Origin: 1-14-0-20-39-34 sp043800545
GTDB lineage: Bacteria; Patescibacteriota; Patescibacteriia; Magasanikbacterales; UBA922
Assembly: GCA_043800545.1 (NCBI GenBank)
Contig: JAZDMW010000046.1
Location: 1-17,669 of the forward strand
Length of the DNA stretch: 17,669 nt
Direction: 5' to 3'
The notes under the pieces were generated by a model, which was not told where the DNA came from, searched no databases, and saw only the letters and a program-made list of their open reading frames with translations. The translations under genes and the position numbers were made by a program. Of this stretch, positions 1 to 6,637 are shown one piece after another. Position 1 is the first letter of the stretch; each line of letters starts with the position of its first letter.

Positions 1-1
1 T

Positions 2-949
2 CCAAGTGCGAGGGATAATAGACCTTTGAAGTTTGAAGAGTTCCAGAAAAAAGTAGATTCTCTTATTTTTGTATCTGCAACTCCTTCTGAATTTGAAATC
101 AAGGAAAGTGAACAAGTGGTAGAACAAATCGTCAGACCAACTGGATTAATTGATCCTGAGGTTATTTTGCATCCTGTTACAGAAAATAAAGAAAAAGGGA
201 ACACATCACAGGTTGAGGATGTTATTGAACGAATACAAAAAAGAATAAAAATGGGGGAGAGAACACTGGTCACAACACTCACAAAACGTATGGCTGAGGA
301 TTTGACCGATTATCTCAAAGATAAAGGAATTAAGGTGGAATATATCCACAGTGATGTGAAGACTATTGAACGTGTGGATATTATTACAAAACTTCGTCGG
401 GGAGAGTTTGATGTGCTTGTTGGAGTCAATCTTCTCCGTGAAGGATTAGATATTCCAGAAGTTTCTCTCGTAGCGATTCTTGATGCAGATAAAGAAGGAT
501 TTTTGAGAAATGAAACCAGTCTCATACAGACGATTGGTCGTGCTGCAAGAAATGTAAATGGACAAGTTATAATGTATGCAGATAAAATTACCGCTTCAAT
601 AGAAAAGGCAATTGCAGAAACGACTCGTCGTAGAGAAATTCAGATGGCATATAACAAAAAACATGGAATTACTCCTGAGACAATTCAAAAAAGTATTAAA
701 AATATTTTGGATGAATTTGGTATCTCTGCAAAAAAAGGAAAAACGTCTGCAGGTGGAAAAAGAAAAGAACAATTGCTACGACTTGATTTAGCAGGGGATG
801 CAAGGCCTTTGAAAGAAATTATTGTGGATAAAGAAAGAAAAATGAAACAGGCTGCAAAGGAATTGGAATTTGAATTGGCTGCTATTCTTCGTGATGAAAT
901 ACGGGAATTAAAAATTCGTGAAAAGGCCTCAAAAAAAGAAAAGAAGTAG
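2..949 (+). CDS. uvrB: UvrB, excinuclease ABC subunit B (3' part, 5' end outside window)
   Basis: UvrB is the damage-verification helicase-like subunit of nucleotide excision repair: it is loaded by UvrA, opens DNA at the lesion and recruits UvrC. The frame is already open at the window edge and reads PSARDNRPLKFEEF, the usual UvrB stretch before the second helicase lobe, so the gene is cut by the window and not truncated. Visible in order are SATPSEFE, the TLTKRMAEDLTDYL segment of the C-terminal RecA-like lobe, GVNLLREGLDIPEV (motif V), QTIGRAARN (motif VI with its arginine finger), and a C-terminal UVR domain (about the last 40 residues, KQAAKELEFELAAILRDEI) that pairs with UvrC. It ends in TAG. 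No terminator follows; the convergent neighbour ends 9 bp away. Confidence 0.97.
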   Translation, partial: PSARDNRPLKFEEFQKKVDSLIFVSATPSEFEIKESEQVVEQIVRPTGLIDPEVILHPVTENKEKGNTSQVEDVIERIQKRIKMGERTLVTTLTKRMAEDLTDYLKDKGIKVEYIHSDVKTIERVDIITKLRRGEFDVLVGVNLLREGLDIPEVSLVAILDADKEGFLRNETSLIQTIGRAARNVNGQVIMYADKITASIEKAIAETTRRREIQMAYNKKHGITPETIQKSIKNILDEFGISAKKGKTSAGGKRKEQLLRLDLAGDARPLKEIIVDKERKMKQAAKELEFELAAILRDEIRELKIREKASKKEKK

Positions 950-958
950 AGGTGGGCT

Positions 959-1270
959 CTACTCAGTGGGTGGGATACTCTTGATTTTTTCGTAGATGTA
1001 GAAGCAGAGAGTTCCGAGGATCCAAAGTGCTGGACCTGCGAGGGAGTACAAGAAATACTTGCTGGGTATGGGGTGGGGATGCCCTGCAGTGAGGATGAGG
1101 TACACCACGAGGAAGGAGGTAAAATTGCCCAAAAGAACAAAAATGATGTTTTTGACAATTTCCTCTTTGGTTGGATTCTGGTAGGCCAGATATGCTGCAA
1201 AAATTGCAGAACTGAACAGGGTGCAGGCACCGATGAGCAGGAATGCCACAAGTTGCAGAATTGACGGCAT
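959..1270 (-). CDS. Small three-pass membrane protein, unknown function
   Basis: The 103-residue product has three predicted membrane segments at about residues 5-28, 40-62 and 72-92, short loops and a charged C-terminal tail. I do not recognise the family. The start is well supported: GGAGG lies about 8 nt upstream of the ATG, and a TTGACA-17-TATTTT promoter (1303-1331) precedes it. It is one of the few genes here with a clear SD. It is convergent with uvrB and divergent from the DUF218 gene. Overlapping frames on both strands of 959-1331 look like shadows. Alternative: an accessory membrane subunit, but nothing in the sequence says so. Confidence 0.8.
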   Translation of the reverse strand: MPSILQLVAFLLIGACTLFSSAIFAAYLAYQNPTKEEIVKNIIFVLLGNFTSFLVVYLILTAGHPHPIPSKYFLYSLAGPALWILGTLCFYIYEKIKSIPPTE

Positions 1271-1302
1271 GGTTCTTCCTCCAGAGGTTTGGGTATGAAT
1301 TA

Positions 1303-1331
1303 AAAATAGAATAATTAAAGTTTTTTGTCAA
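1303..1331 (-). promoter_or_regulatory. Promoter of the 959-1270 gene
   Basis: On the minus strand TTGACA (1326-1331), a 17-bp spacer, then TATTTT (1303-1308). Expected transcription start is near 1296, leaving a leader of about 26 nt with the SD. Confidence 0.75.
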
Positions 1332-1337
1332 GATACT

Positions 1338-1958
1338 ATGAAGAAGTTTTTATACATTTTTGGAATCGGTGGAATAGTTCTCTTTCTCTTTTTTGTATTT
1401 ACGAATATTTGGATTTTACAAAATAAAAAAAATATTCTTTCATCAGAAGAATTTACAGGAAGAGAGATTGCATTGGTATTTGGTGGGGGAATGAAAAATA
1501 AAACAACGCAGAGTGATATGCAAGAGGATAGAGTACAGTTGGCTGTAGAATTATATAAACAAGGGAAAATACAACAAATGATTCTGACTGGGGACGATGG
1601 GGCGAATCGCTTTGATGAAGTGACGTATATGAAAAAGTATGCTCTCGATAATGGTGTTTCAGAGGAAGATATTTCTATTGATCCTCATGGATATAACACG
1701 TATACAAGTTGTTATCGCGCATCACATGAAAGAAAAATAAAAGAAATGGTTGCCATTTCTCAAGAATTTCATTTATCTCGTATCCTTTTTTTCTGTAATC
1801 ATTTTGGAATAGATACGCTTGGTGTGTCAGCAGATTTGGAAGAGTACGATACACGAGGAAAAATTTGGACCATGACCATGCGTGAGATGCTCGCGAGATT
1901 CAAAGGTTTTGTACAAGTGTATATTACAAAACCAGAACCATTGATGTTTTATAAATAA
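1338..1958 (+). CDS. SanA/YdcF-like DUF218 envelope protein
   Basis: The 206-residue product has one N-terminal membrane anchor (about residues 5-27) and a DUF218 domain. Family marks are ALVFGGGM (45-52), the DRVQLAVELYKQGK block (64-77), ILTGDD (82-87), the YNTYTSCYRA block (119-128), SQEFHLSRILF (141-151) and the GVSAD segment (162-166), in the order seen in SanA (vancomycin-exclusion protein) and YdcF. In Gram-negative bacteria SanA affects the envelope barrier; its biochemistry is unclear, so the role here is inferred as envelope maintenance. The product probably sits in the membrane with the domain outside. There is no SD before the ATG and I found no convincing promoter, although the minus-strand promoter of the neighbour lies just upstream. 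The stop is 2 bp from the convergent gene's stop. Confidence 0.85.
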   Translation: MKKFLYIFGIGGIVLFLFFVFTNIWILQNKKNILSSEEFTGREIALVFGGGMKNKTTQSDMQEDRVQLAVELYKQGKIQQMILTGDDGANRFDEVTYMKKYALDNGVSEEDISIDPHGYNTYTSCYRASHERKIKEMVAISQEFHLSRILFFCNHFGIDTLGVSADLEEYDTRGKIWTMTMREMLARFKGFVQVYITKPEPLMFYK

Positions 1959-1960
1959 AA

Positions 1961-2497
1961 CTAAGATTCCATTAAGACTTCATTTTTGTCAAACATATCC
2001 ATGATATACAGAACTTCCTCAGGGTATGTGTGGAGGACTGTTCCGTTATATCTATACAATTTCATATAATTATCTGTGTCTTTGTAGTATCGTGCAGTAT
2101 CTGGATCATTTCCTGAAAGATTTTTTCCAACTTCTTCAATCGCTTCATCAAAATTTTGGAATGGTATTTTTGCAGATCCCCATCCAAATGGATTATTGTT
2201 CATCAGTCTCTTCCCTCCAGATGATTCACGAACAGCAATAGCCGGGAGGAGTCTCCAGTCCAGTTCATATTTATCTGCTACCTCTACAAATTTTTCTCCA
2301 TGCCCTTCAAGGGGCATGTTTCTTTTTTCAAAATAAGAATCTATTTTTTCTATTTTCATTTGTTTTTCTGCACGGAGATTCATCTGTGTTCGTGCTTGAG
2401 TAAGAAGTGGATACACAATACAAGCAGACACAAAACAAACAGCGAGAACTTTGCTGTATTTTTTGAGTTTATTTTGTTGCTTCTTTTTCTTCGGCAT
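1961..2497 (-). CDS. Glucosaminidase/muramidase-like cell-wall hydrolase, paralogue 1
   Basis: The 178-residue product has a lysine-rich start, a membrane anchor at about 16-34 and an exported domain from about residue 47. The motif AIAVRESSGG (86-95) followed by NNPFGWGS (101-108) resembles the catalytic Glu and NLFG-type block of FlgJ/LytD-like glucosaminidases (lysozyme-like fold); Glu91 is the likely catalytic acid. Expected action is cleavage of peptidoglycan glycan strands. The copy encoded at 2568-3098 is clearly a paralogue over residues 47-170, with the same spacing and the same LSGN(D/N)P(D/N)TARYY block. Here the signal is a longer basic anchor, so the two may differ in location. 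The promoter is TTGGGT-17-TATAAT, with its -35 inside the upstream gene's terminator hairpin. Family is fairly sure; exact bond specificity is not. Confidence 0.8.
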   Translation of the reverse strand: MPKKKKQQNKLKKYSKVLAVCFVSACIVYPLLTQARTQMNLRAEKQMKIEKIDSYFEKRNMPLEGHGEKFVEVADKYELDWRLLPAIAVRESSGGKRLMNNNPFGWGSAKIPFQNFDEAIEEVGKNLSGNDPDTARYYKDTDNYMKLYRYNGTVLHTYPEEVLYIMDMFDKNEVLMES

Positions 2498-2512
2498 AGA
2501 TGTCTTTCTTTT

Positions 2513-2541
2513 ATTATATCAAAGAAACAAAAAACACCCAA
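2513..2541 (-). promoter_or_regulatory. Promoter of the 1961-2497 gene, embedded in a terminator
   Basis: On the minus strand TTGGGT (2536-2541), a 17-bp spacer, then a perfect TATAAT (2513-2518). The -35 box lies in the loop and 3' arm of the preceding terminator hairpin (2532-2551). Confidence 0.65.
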
Positions 2542-2551
2542 AAGGGTGTTT
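2526..2551 (-). terminator. Terminator of the 2568-3098 gene
   Basis: On the minus strand AAACACCC, loop TTTT, GGGTGTTT, then a T-rich run. The 8-bp stem is at 2532-2551, just after the stop of the upstream gene. Confidence 0.85.
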
Positions 2552-2567
2552 CTTGTTTGTATTGCGT

Positions 2568-3098
2568 TTACGCATTTACTTCAGTATTCTCAAAAGCATC
2601 CATAATCGCAAGAACTTCGTCTGGGTAAGTAGGCATAACTGTACCATTGTAATACCACAATTTTGTATAGTTATCCTTTGTACCATAGTAACGAGCCGTA
2701 TTTGGGTTATTACCAGAAAGGTTTAAACCAACGACATCGATAGCTTCCTCGTAGTTCTTAAACGGAATTTTACATGAACCCCAACCGAAAGGGTTGTTGC
2801 TCAAAAGGTGTTTACCACCAGATGATTCACGAACAGAGATCGCTGGAAGCAATCTCCAGTCAAGACCGTATTTATCTGCAACGTCAACGAATGTTTTACC
2901 GTAACCGGCTAAAGGCATTCCACGTTCAGTATAATACGCATCAATTTTCTCAGCACGAAGGTCTTTTTCTTTTACCACTTCTTTCTCTTGTGAAAGGACG
3001 ATAAGAGGTTTTGTAGTATTTTCAGAAATGGTAGTTGTAGGGACGTTCCCTGGGATCATACCGATAATACCGGCAAGTAAGATCATAAAGCTGTTCAT
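2568..3098 (-). CDS. Glucosaminidase/muramidase-like cell-wall hydrolase, paralogue 2
   Basis: The 176-residue product starts with a hydrophobic signal or anchor (about 3-20) and a Ser/Thr-rich then charged linker (20-48). The same catalytic-type domain as the downstream paralogue follows: AISVRESSGG (86-95, Glu91 likely catalytic), NNPFGWGS (101-108) and LSGNNPNTARYY. A cysteine replaces Ala109 of the paralogue. Role inferred: peptidoglycan cleavage during growth or division. The gene has its own consensus promoter (3165-3193), a hairpin early in its leader (3134-3149) and its own terminator, so it is a separate unit from its tandem copy. There is no SD before the ATG. An alternative reading is a lytic-transglycosylase-like fold; the Glu plus NPFG block favours the glucosaminidase type. 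Confidence 0.8.
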   Translation of the reverse strand: MNSFMILLAGIIGMIPGNVPTTTISENTTKPLIVLSQEKEVVKEKDLRAEKIDAYYTERGMPLAGYGKTFVDVADKYGLDWRLLPAISVRESSGGKHLLSNNPFGWGSCKIPFKNYEEAIDVVGLNLSGNNPNTARYYGTKDNYTKLWYYNGTVMPTYPDEVLAIMDAFENTEVNA

Positions 3099-3133
3099 AT
3101 ATGTATATATTAAGGATTAACCTATACAAAAAA

Positions 3134-3149
3134 TTGTCCGGCTGGACAA
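3134..3149 (-). promoter_or_regulatory. Leader hairpin of the 2568-3098 gene
   Basis: Perfect inverted repeat TTGTCC-AGCC-GGACAA on the minus strand, about 9 nt after the expected transcription start. It may be a 5' stabilising hairpin or an operator; the sequence alone cannot say. Confidence 0.5.
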
Positions 3150-3164
3150 CTTATGTAACACACC

Positions 3165-3193
3165 ATAATACCATATTTTTGGGGTTTTGTCAA
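3165..3193 (-). promoter_or_regulatory. Promoter of the 2568-3098 gene
   Basis: On the minus strand TTGACA (3188-3193), 17-bp spacer, TATTAT (3165-3170). The leader is about 60 nt. Confidence 0.85.
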
Positions 3194-3250
3194 TAGCTTA
3201 CCCTCTTGATTTGGCTAAAATAAGGCAAAGATGAGAAGCAAAAAGGGGAT

Positions 3251-3306
3251 AAAAAAAGGCCTTTTTAGGCCTTGTCAAAAAAGTTCGCCCCAGCCGTAGC
3301 TGGGGC
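3251..3306 (-). terminator. Two tandem terminators after the 3330-3569 gene
   Basis: On the minus strand the first hairpin is GCCCCAGC-TACG-GCTGGGGC (3287-3306), followed by GAAC and six T. The second is AAGGCC-TAAAAA-GGCCTT (3256-3273), followed by more T. The double stop suggests a strongly transcribed unit. Confidence 0.85.
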
Positions 3307-3329
3307 AGAAAAAAGGTGGGGAATGGTGG

Positions 3330-3569
3330 TCAGAGAGGAACGATTTCGACGGTTTTTCCGTTGAGTTCTGGGATCAGCATCCCAGATCTACCGACAATCC
3401 CTTTCAGGGACCATCCTGCCTTCAGGGTCGCATGACCGTCTGGTTTTCTGAGGAGGAAGAATCCATTACAGAACCCGCAGGGTTCCAGGACCTCCCAAAT
3501 CTGCATATTTGTATCCTGGATACCAGAGCTTCCAGGCATTATTTTTGCCCAATCTTCGAGTGCAATCAT
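3330..3569 (-). CDS. Small 79-residue protein with a CGFC motif, unknown function
   Basis: The 79-residue product has no signal or membrane segment. It contains LEPCGFCNGFFLLRKPDG (residues 29-46) with a CxxC pair at Cys31/Cys34, so a small metal- or redox-binding fold is possible, followed by short beta-like stretches (KAGWSLKGIV, GKTVEIVPL). I do not recognise the family. The evidence for a real gene is good: consensus promoter TTGACA-17-TAGTAT (3600-3628), an SD-like AGGGGGA about 8 nt before the ATG, and two terminators directly downstream. Its base composition is richer in G+C than the flanking genes. The SD region is perfectly complementary over 7 nt to the loop of the candidate sRNA at 12171-12258. 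Confidence 0.75.
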   Translation of the reverse strand: MIALEDWAKIMPGSSGIQDTNMQIWEVLEPCGFCNGFFLLRKPDGHATLKAGWSLKGIVGRSGMLIPELNGKTVEIVPL

Positions 3570-3599
3570 GGGTGTGTCCCCCTGCGTTGTTGTACGAAA

Positions 3600-3628
3600 A
3601 TACTAGCAAAGATTGGAAATTTTGTCAA
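3600..3628 (-). promoter_or_regulatory. Promoter of the 3330-3569 gene
   Basis: On the minus strand TTGACA (3623-3628), 17-bp spacer, TAGTAT (3600-3605). Confidence 0.85.
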
Positions 3629-3632
3629 TAAT

Positions 3633-3656
3633 AAAAAAACGCTTTGTGTAAGCGTT
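3633..3656 (-). terminator. Terminator of the 3672-4064 gene
   Basis: On the minus strand AACGCTT-ACACA-AAGCGTT (3638-3656) followed by seven T. It lies 15 nt after the stop. Confidence 0.85.
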
Positions 3657-3671
3657 CTTTATATGTTTTAA

Positions 3672-4064
3672 TTAAAGACAACCTTTCAGCTTCAGAAGTT
3701 CTCCAAGTGAAGGAGATTCTCCACCAAGGATTGCTTTTGCTCTTTCTTCTCCAATGGCTTCAAGTGCACAGGCTTCTTGTTCTTTGGTTATTTCTGTAGG
3801 GAGGCTTTTAACATCCACTCCAATCGAGTCAAGAGTTTTTTCTTGTTTATTTGAGAGAAGGGGATGATCATAGGTTTGTTCTGTGGTTGTAGTTGTTTCT
3901 GTTGTATTTTCTTCAGTTGGTGTACTTTCCGGAAGTTTCATTTCAATATTCATTGGTTTAATAACGAAGAAATACAATAATGCAATGCCTATGACTCCAA
4001 TAAGGATAATGGAGAGTATTATAGCCCCAAGGACTACTAAAATGGTTTTGATTGTTTGATTCAT
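3672..4064 (-). CDS. Single-pass membrane protein with Thr-rich linker, unknown function
   Basis: The 130-residue product has a strong N-terminal membrane segment (about 8-36), a Glu/Thr-rich low-complexity linker (44-64) and a small helical C-terminal domain (about 70-130) with two cysteines, Cys99 in EACALEAIG and Cys129 in LKGCL, which could form a disulfide. The layout suggests a small domain displayed outside the membrane on a flexible stalk. I do not recognise the family. The start is unusual: eight T stand directly before the ATG, and they are the tail of a perfect 9-bp hairpin (4073-4093), so no SD is possible next to the start. A promoter at 4091-4119 would begin transcription inside that hairpin. 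Confidence 0.75.
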   Translation of the reverse strand: MNQTIKTILVVLGAIILSIILIGVIGIALLYFFVIKPMNIEMKLPESTPTEENTTETTTTTEQTYDHPLLSNKQEKTLDSIGVDVKSLPTEITKEQEACALEAIGEERAKAILGGESPSLGELLKLKGCL

Positions 4065-4093
4065 AAAAAAAAGATAGGAGTTATACTCCTATC
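4065..4093 (-). terminator. Terminator-like hairpin whose T-run abuts the ATG of the 3672-4064 gene
   Basis: On the minus strand GATAGGAGT-ATA-ACTCCTATC followed by eight T and then ATG. It is a textbook intrinsic terminator by shape. It could stop readthrough from upstream or act as an attenuator of the next gene. Confidence 0.65.
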
Positions 4094-4119
4094 ATATACT
4101 AGAAAGGCGCTCGTGAAAA
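4091..4119 (-). promoter_or_regulatory. Probable promoter of the 3672-4064 gene
   Basis: On the minus strand TTTTCA (4114-4119), 17-bp spacer, TATGAT (4091-4096). It overlaps two hairpins; transcription would start within the 5' arm of the hairpin at 4073-4093, so that hairpin would be incomplete in this transcript. The -35 is weak (4 of 6). Confidence 0.45.
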
Positions 4120-4128
4120 GAGCGCCTT
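4104..4128 (-). terminator. Probable terminator of the 4163-4921 gene
   Basis: Perfect 9-bp stem AAGGCGCTC / GAGCGCCTT with a 7-nt loop; on the minus strand only a short TTTCT tail follows. The gene stop is 35 nt upstream. Confidence 0.6.
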
Positions 4129-4162
4129 AGAGTTGGTGGGGATTTTTGGTGGGGTATGGAAA

Positions 4163-4921
4163 TTAATCAAACCCAAATTTGCTTGAGTCAAATTTGGGTA
4201 TACCATCCAGGTCGACTTCTACTACCCCCTCGCCGAGGTAGCCGGACAAGGACCTTTTATCCGTGTTCTTGTGGTCGAACACCTGAACACGGAATCCTGC
4301 ACCCTTGCGGACACAGGTCCGTCCACTAGAGGCGATGAGGGTGAAGTCGCCATTCTTGATTTCCAGTCGTTCTCGTCCGATACACGCCTCGTCAGGGTGA
4401 CAATGCGAGTTGTCAATGCAGAGGCATGCAGCAGCCTGGACCTCCCCGGAGTACCCTTTGTACCCGAAGGTACTGAGGTATGGTTCCTTGCGGGAATTTC
4501 CGGGAAAATTGTTGCTGGCACATTTGCGTTTGCTACTCTCAACGATTTTTGTGGGCTTAGCCCAATTGTTATCATCGAGAGTTTGGTGGTGGGCCTTTTG
4601 TCTTTCTACCTGCTCTGCTACCTGTTCTTTCTGCCTCTCCGCCAGCTCTTTGCTGGGGGAAAAGTAGTTGCGGTAGGCTTTGAAAATATTCCCTCCGAAT
4701 GCGAGTAGGAAACAGAAGAAGAGGGCGATGGAGATCGCCCAGGTTTTCCACCCACCACTTTTTGTCATCAATTTTGTGAAGACAAATATGGCGAGGAAGA
4801 CCATTATGGCGATAAGGAGCAGTCCTCCTGCCCACAGCAACGAGTACAGCAGGACAAACTTGATAATCATGATGAACAATGGGATCATCACGAGGAGAAG
4901 AATGACGAACACGAGCTCCAT
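4163..4921 (-). CDS. Three-pass membrane protein with coiled coil and Cys-rich C-terminal domain, unknown function
   Basis: The 252-residue product has membrane segments at about 2-20, 22-50 and 60-80, a charged coiled-coil-like stretch (89-112, ELAERQKEQVAEQVERQK) and a soluble C-terminal half. That half holds six cysteines: Cys134, then Cys166, 168, 174 and 180 in the ACLCIDNSHCHPDEAC block, and Cys203. They could bind a metal or form disulfides outside the cell. I do not recognise the family. The start is fixed by AGGAGG 5 nt before the ATG and by the promoter at 4968-4996. The open frame continues upstream to 5236, but that part lies beyond the promoter and opposite the radical SAM gene. 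Its composition is G+C-richer than its neighbours, as in other SD-bearing genes here. Confidence 0.8.
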   Translation of the reverse strand: MELVFVILLLVMIPLFIMIIKFVLLYSLLWAGGLLLIAIMVFLAIFVFTKLMTKSGGWKTWAISIALFFCFLLAFGGNIFKAYRNYFSPSKELAERQKEQVAEQVERQKAHHQTLDDNNWAKPTKIVESSKRKCASNNFPGNSRKEPYLSTFGYKGYSGEVQAAACLCIDNSHCHPDEACIGRERLEIKNGDFTLIASSGRTCVRKGAGFRVQVFDHKNTDKRSLSGYLGEGVVEVDLDGIPKFDSSKFGFD

Positions 4922-4946
4922 AAGAACCTCCTGGAAAGTTGTTTGA

Positions 4947-4962
4947 GTTCTTTGTAAAGAAC
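4947..4962 (-). promoter_or_regulatory. Hairpin at the transcription start of the 4163-4921 gene
   Basis: GTTCTT-TACA-AAGAAC on the minus strand, beginning about 6 nt after the -10 box, that is at or next to +1. Confidence 0.45.
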
Positions 4963-4967
4963 ATAGC

Positions 4968-4996
4968 ATAATACCAGTTTTTTGCTCTTTTGTCAA
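4968..4996 (-). promoter_or_regulatory. Promoter of the 4163-4921 gene
   Basis: On the minus strand TTGACA (4991-4996), 17-bp spacer, TATTAT (4968-4973). Confidence 0.85.
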
Positions 4997-5050
4997 TGGT
5001 TGCCAAAAAGGGGCTTCTGTGGTAACTTGTATGTCAATAAGTAGTATTCT

Positions 5051-5848
5051 ATGGATCAAGTCAAAATAGCCTGGTATGGAATCCACGAAGGAGAGGAACC
5101 TCCGCTTTGCCCTGCGGGAGGAATATTTTTTTCTGGTTGTAATCTGCGTTGTGTATTTTGTCAGAATTACCAGATATCTCAACAGGGAGTTGGAAAAATG
5201 TATTCTGTAGAGGAATTGGCAGATATAATGCTTCACTTACAAAAACAAGGAGCGAGGAATATAGATTTGGTGACTCCAACATTGTGGTATAAGCAGATAA
5301 AAGAAGCAATTATTCTGGCTCGTGAGCGGGGACTGACTCTCCCTCTTGTTTGGAATAGCAATGGGTATGAGAGTCAAGAAATACTTCAGGAAATGGAAGG
5401 GTATATAGATATATATTTACCAGATTTTAAGTATAGTGATGATACTCTTGCTTACAGGTATTCTGGGAGAGAAAATTATTGTACAACTGCAACACAGGCA
5501 ATTGAAGAAATGCTTCGCCAAGTAGGGAATTTTGATGAACAACAAATGCGTGGAGTTATTATCCGTCACATGGTATTACCGAATAACTTGGAAAATAGTT
5601 TTGGAGTACTCCAAAAAATTGCTTCCATAGATAAAAATATTCATGTCAGTCTCATGAATCAATATTTCCCTATGCATAATGCAGGGAAGTATGAAGAATT
5701 AACAAGAATCGTTACTGAAGATGAATTTGAGAAAGTGTATCAGTATCTTTTGGATCTTGGTATAGAGAATGGTTGGGTACAAGGAGAAAAAAGCCAGGAG
5801 AATTTAATTCCTGACTTTTTAAAGGAGAATCCATTTGAATCGCATTAA
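5051..5848 (+). CDS. Radical SAM protein of the PflX type (COG1313-like)
   Basis: The 265-residue product matches the uncharacterised PflX group related to pyruvate formate-lyase activating enzymes. FFSGCNLRCVFCQNYQIS holds the CxxxCxxC cluster motif (Cys30, Cys34, Cys37) that binds the [4Fe-4S] cluster and S-adenosylmethionine. Other family blocks are QGARNIDLVTPT (75-86), the YIDIYLPDFKY block (117-127) and RGVIIRHMVLPN. It probably makes a 5'-deoxyadenosyl radical; the substrate is unknown, and no glycyl-radical enzyme or Memo-like partner is nearby. The start ATG has no SD and I found no clear promoter in the 54 bp between it and the divergent promoter at 4968-4996. Its TAA overlaps the TAA of the convergent arsM gene by 2 bp. 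Confidence 0.9.
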   Translation: MDQVKIAWYGIHEGEEPPLCPAGGIFFSGCNLRCVFCQNYQISQQGVGKMYSVEELADIMLHLQKQGARNIDLVTPTLWYKQIKEAIILARERGLTLPLVWNSNGYESQEILQEMEGYIDIYLPDFKYSDDTLAYRYSGRENYCTTATQAIEEMLRQVGNFDEQQMRGVIIRHMVLPNNLENSFGVLQKIASIDKNIHVSLMNQYFPMHNAGKYEELTRIVTEDEFEKVYQYLLDLGIENGWVQGEKSQENLIPDFLKENPFESH

Positions 5849-6582
5849 TCTGCTTTCACAGCCTCAACAGCAAGACTTTCCAGAGGCAGGCCTTGGTATT
5901 GTGTTTTGCTAATGCTTTTATTTTCTCCTAGAATATTTACTTGAAGCCCTGATTGTTTAATTATCTCAATATACTCCTCCTTCAAAAGTGCTCCACCGAC
6001 ACATCCAGCAATAAGGGTTTCATCATTTCTTTGTTCTTCTCTCAGTGGTTCAAGTAAAACAATATCAGAGATATACATTCTTCCTCCAGTTTTTAACACC
6101 CGAAATGCCTCATGAAATACCGCAAGTTTATTCGGCGCAAGATTAATAACACAATTGCTAATAATAATATCAATGGAATTATCTTCAAGAGGGAGGTTCT
6201 CAATATCTCCTAAACGAAATTCTACATTGGTATAATTATATTTTTTTGCATTTGCATTTGCTTTTTCAATCATGGCTTCAGTCATGTCTACACCAATAAC
6301 TTTTCCAGATGTTCCAACTCGTTTTGACGCAAGAAAAGCATCAAAACCAGCACCACTTCCGAGATCCAACACCACATCACCTTCTTTAATTTTTCCAAGT
6401 GCCAGTGGATTCCCACATCCAAGACCTAAATTTGCTTCTGGTACTGCATTCATGTCATCATCAGAATATCCAATACTTTTGGATATTGCCTTCGCGCTCT
6501 TACAACCACATCCACAACCTGAACCGGTTGCAATATTTGCATAACTCTTCTTCACAATATTTTTTATTTTATCCTGTTCCAT
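5845..6582 (-). CDS. arsM: Arsenite S-adenosylmethionine methyltransferase
   Basis: ArsM converts arsenite to methylated arsenicals using S-adenosylmethionine and thiols in the cytoplasm. The 245-residue product has a Cys-rich start GSGCGCGCKSA (20-30), the family segment GYSDDDMNAVPEANLGLGCG (38-57), the SAM site DLGSGAGFD (73-81) with VIGVDMT (95-101), GDIENLPL and ISNCVINL (141-148). Cys56, Cys144 and Cys194 correspond to the three arsenic-binding cysteines; the last two are 50 residues apart, as in CmArsM. The open frame extends to 6618, but the promoter (-10 at 6609-6614) overlaps that extension, so the start is set at MEQDK. No ArsR-like regulator or ars pump is seen in the window. A broader role as a class I methyltransferase is possible, but the three Cys favour ArsM. 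Confidence 0.9.
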   Translation of the reverse strand: MEQDKIKNIVKKSYANIATGSGCGCGCKSAKAISKSIGYSDDDMNAVPEANLGLGCGNPLALGKIKEGDVVLDLGSGAGFDAFLASKRVGTSGKVIGVDMTEAMIEKANANAKKYNYTNVEFRLGDIENLPLEDNSIDIIISNCVINLAPNKLAVFHEAFRVLKTGGRMYISDIVLLEPLREEQRNDETLIAGCVGGALLKEEYIEIIKQSGLQVNILGENKSISKTQYQGLPLESLAVEAVKAD

Positions 6583-6608
6583 AGTATGTAATATATATTT
6601 ACTCACAA

Positions 6609-6637
6609 ATAGTAGCATTTTACAGGAAAATTGACAA
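6609..6637 (-). promoter_or_regulatory. Promoter of arsM
   Basis: On the minus strand TTGTCA (6632-6637), 17-bp spacer, TACTAT (6609-6614). Its -35 box overlaps the -35 box of the divergent uppS promoter. Confidence 0.75.

Noticed and set aside
4922..5236. N-terminal extension of the 4163-4921 gene
   Set aside because: It lies upstream of the promoter and SD and opposite the radical SAM coding region.
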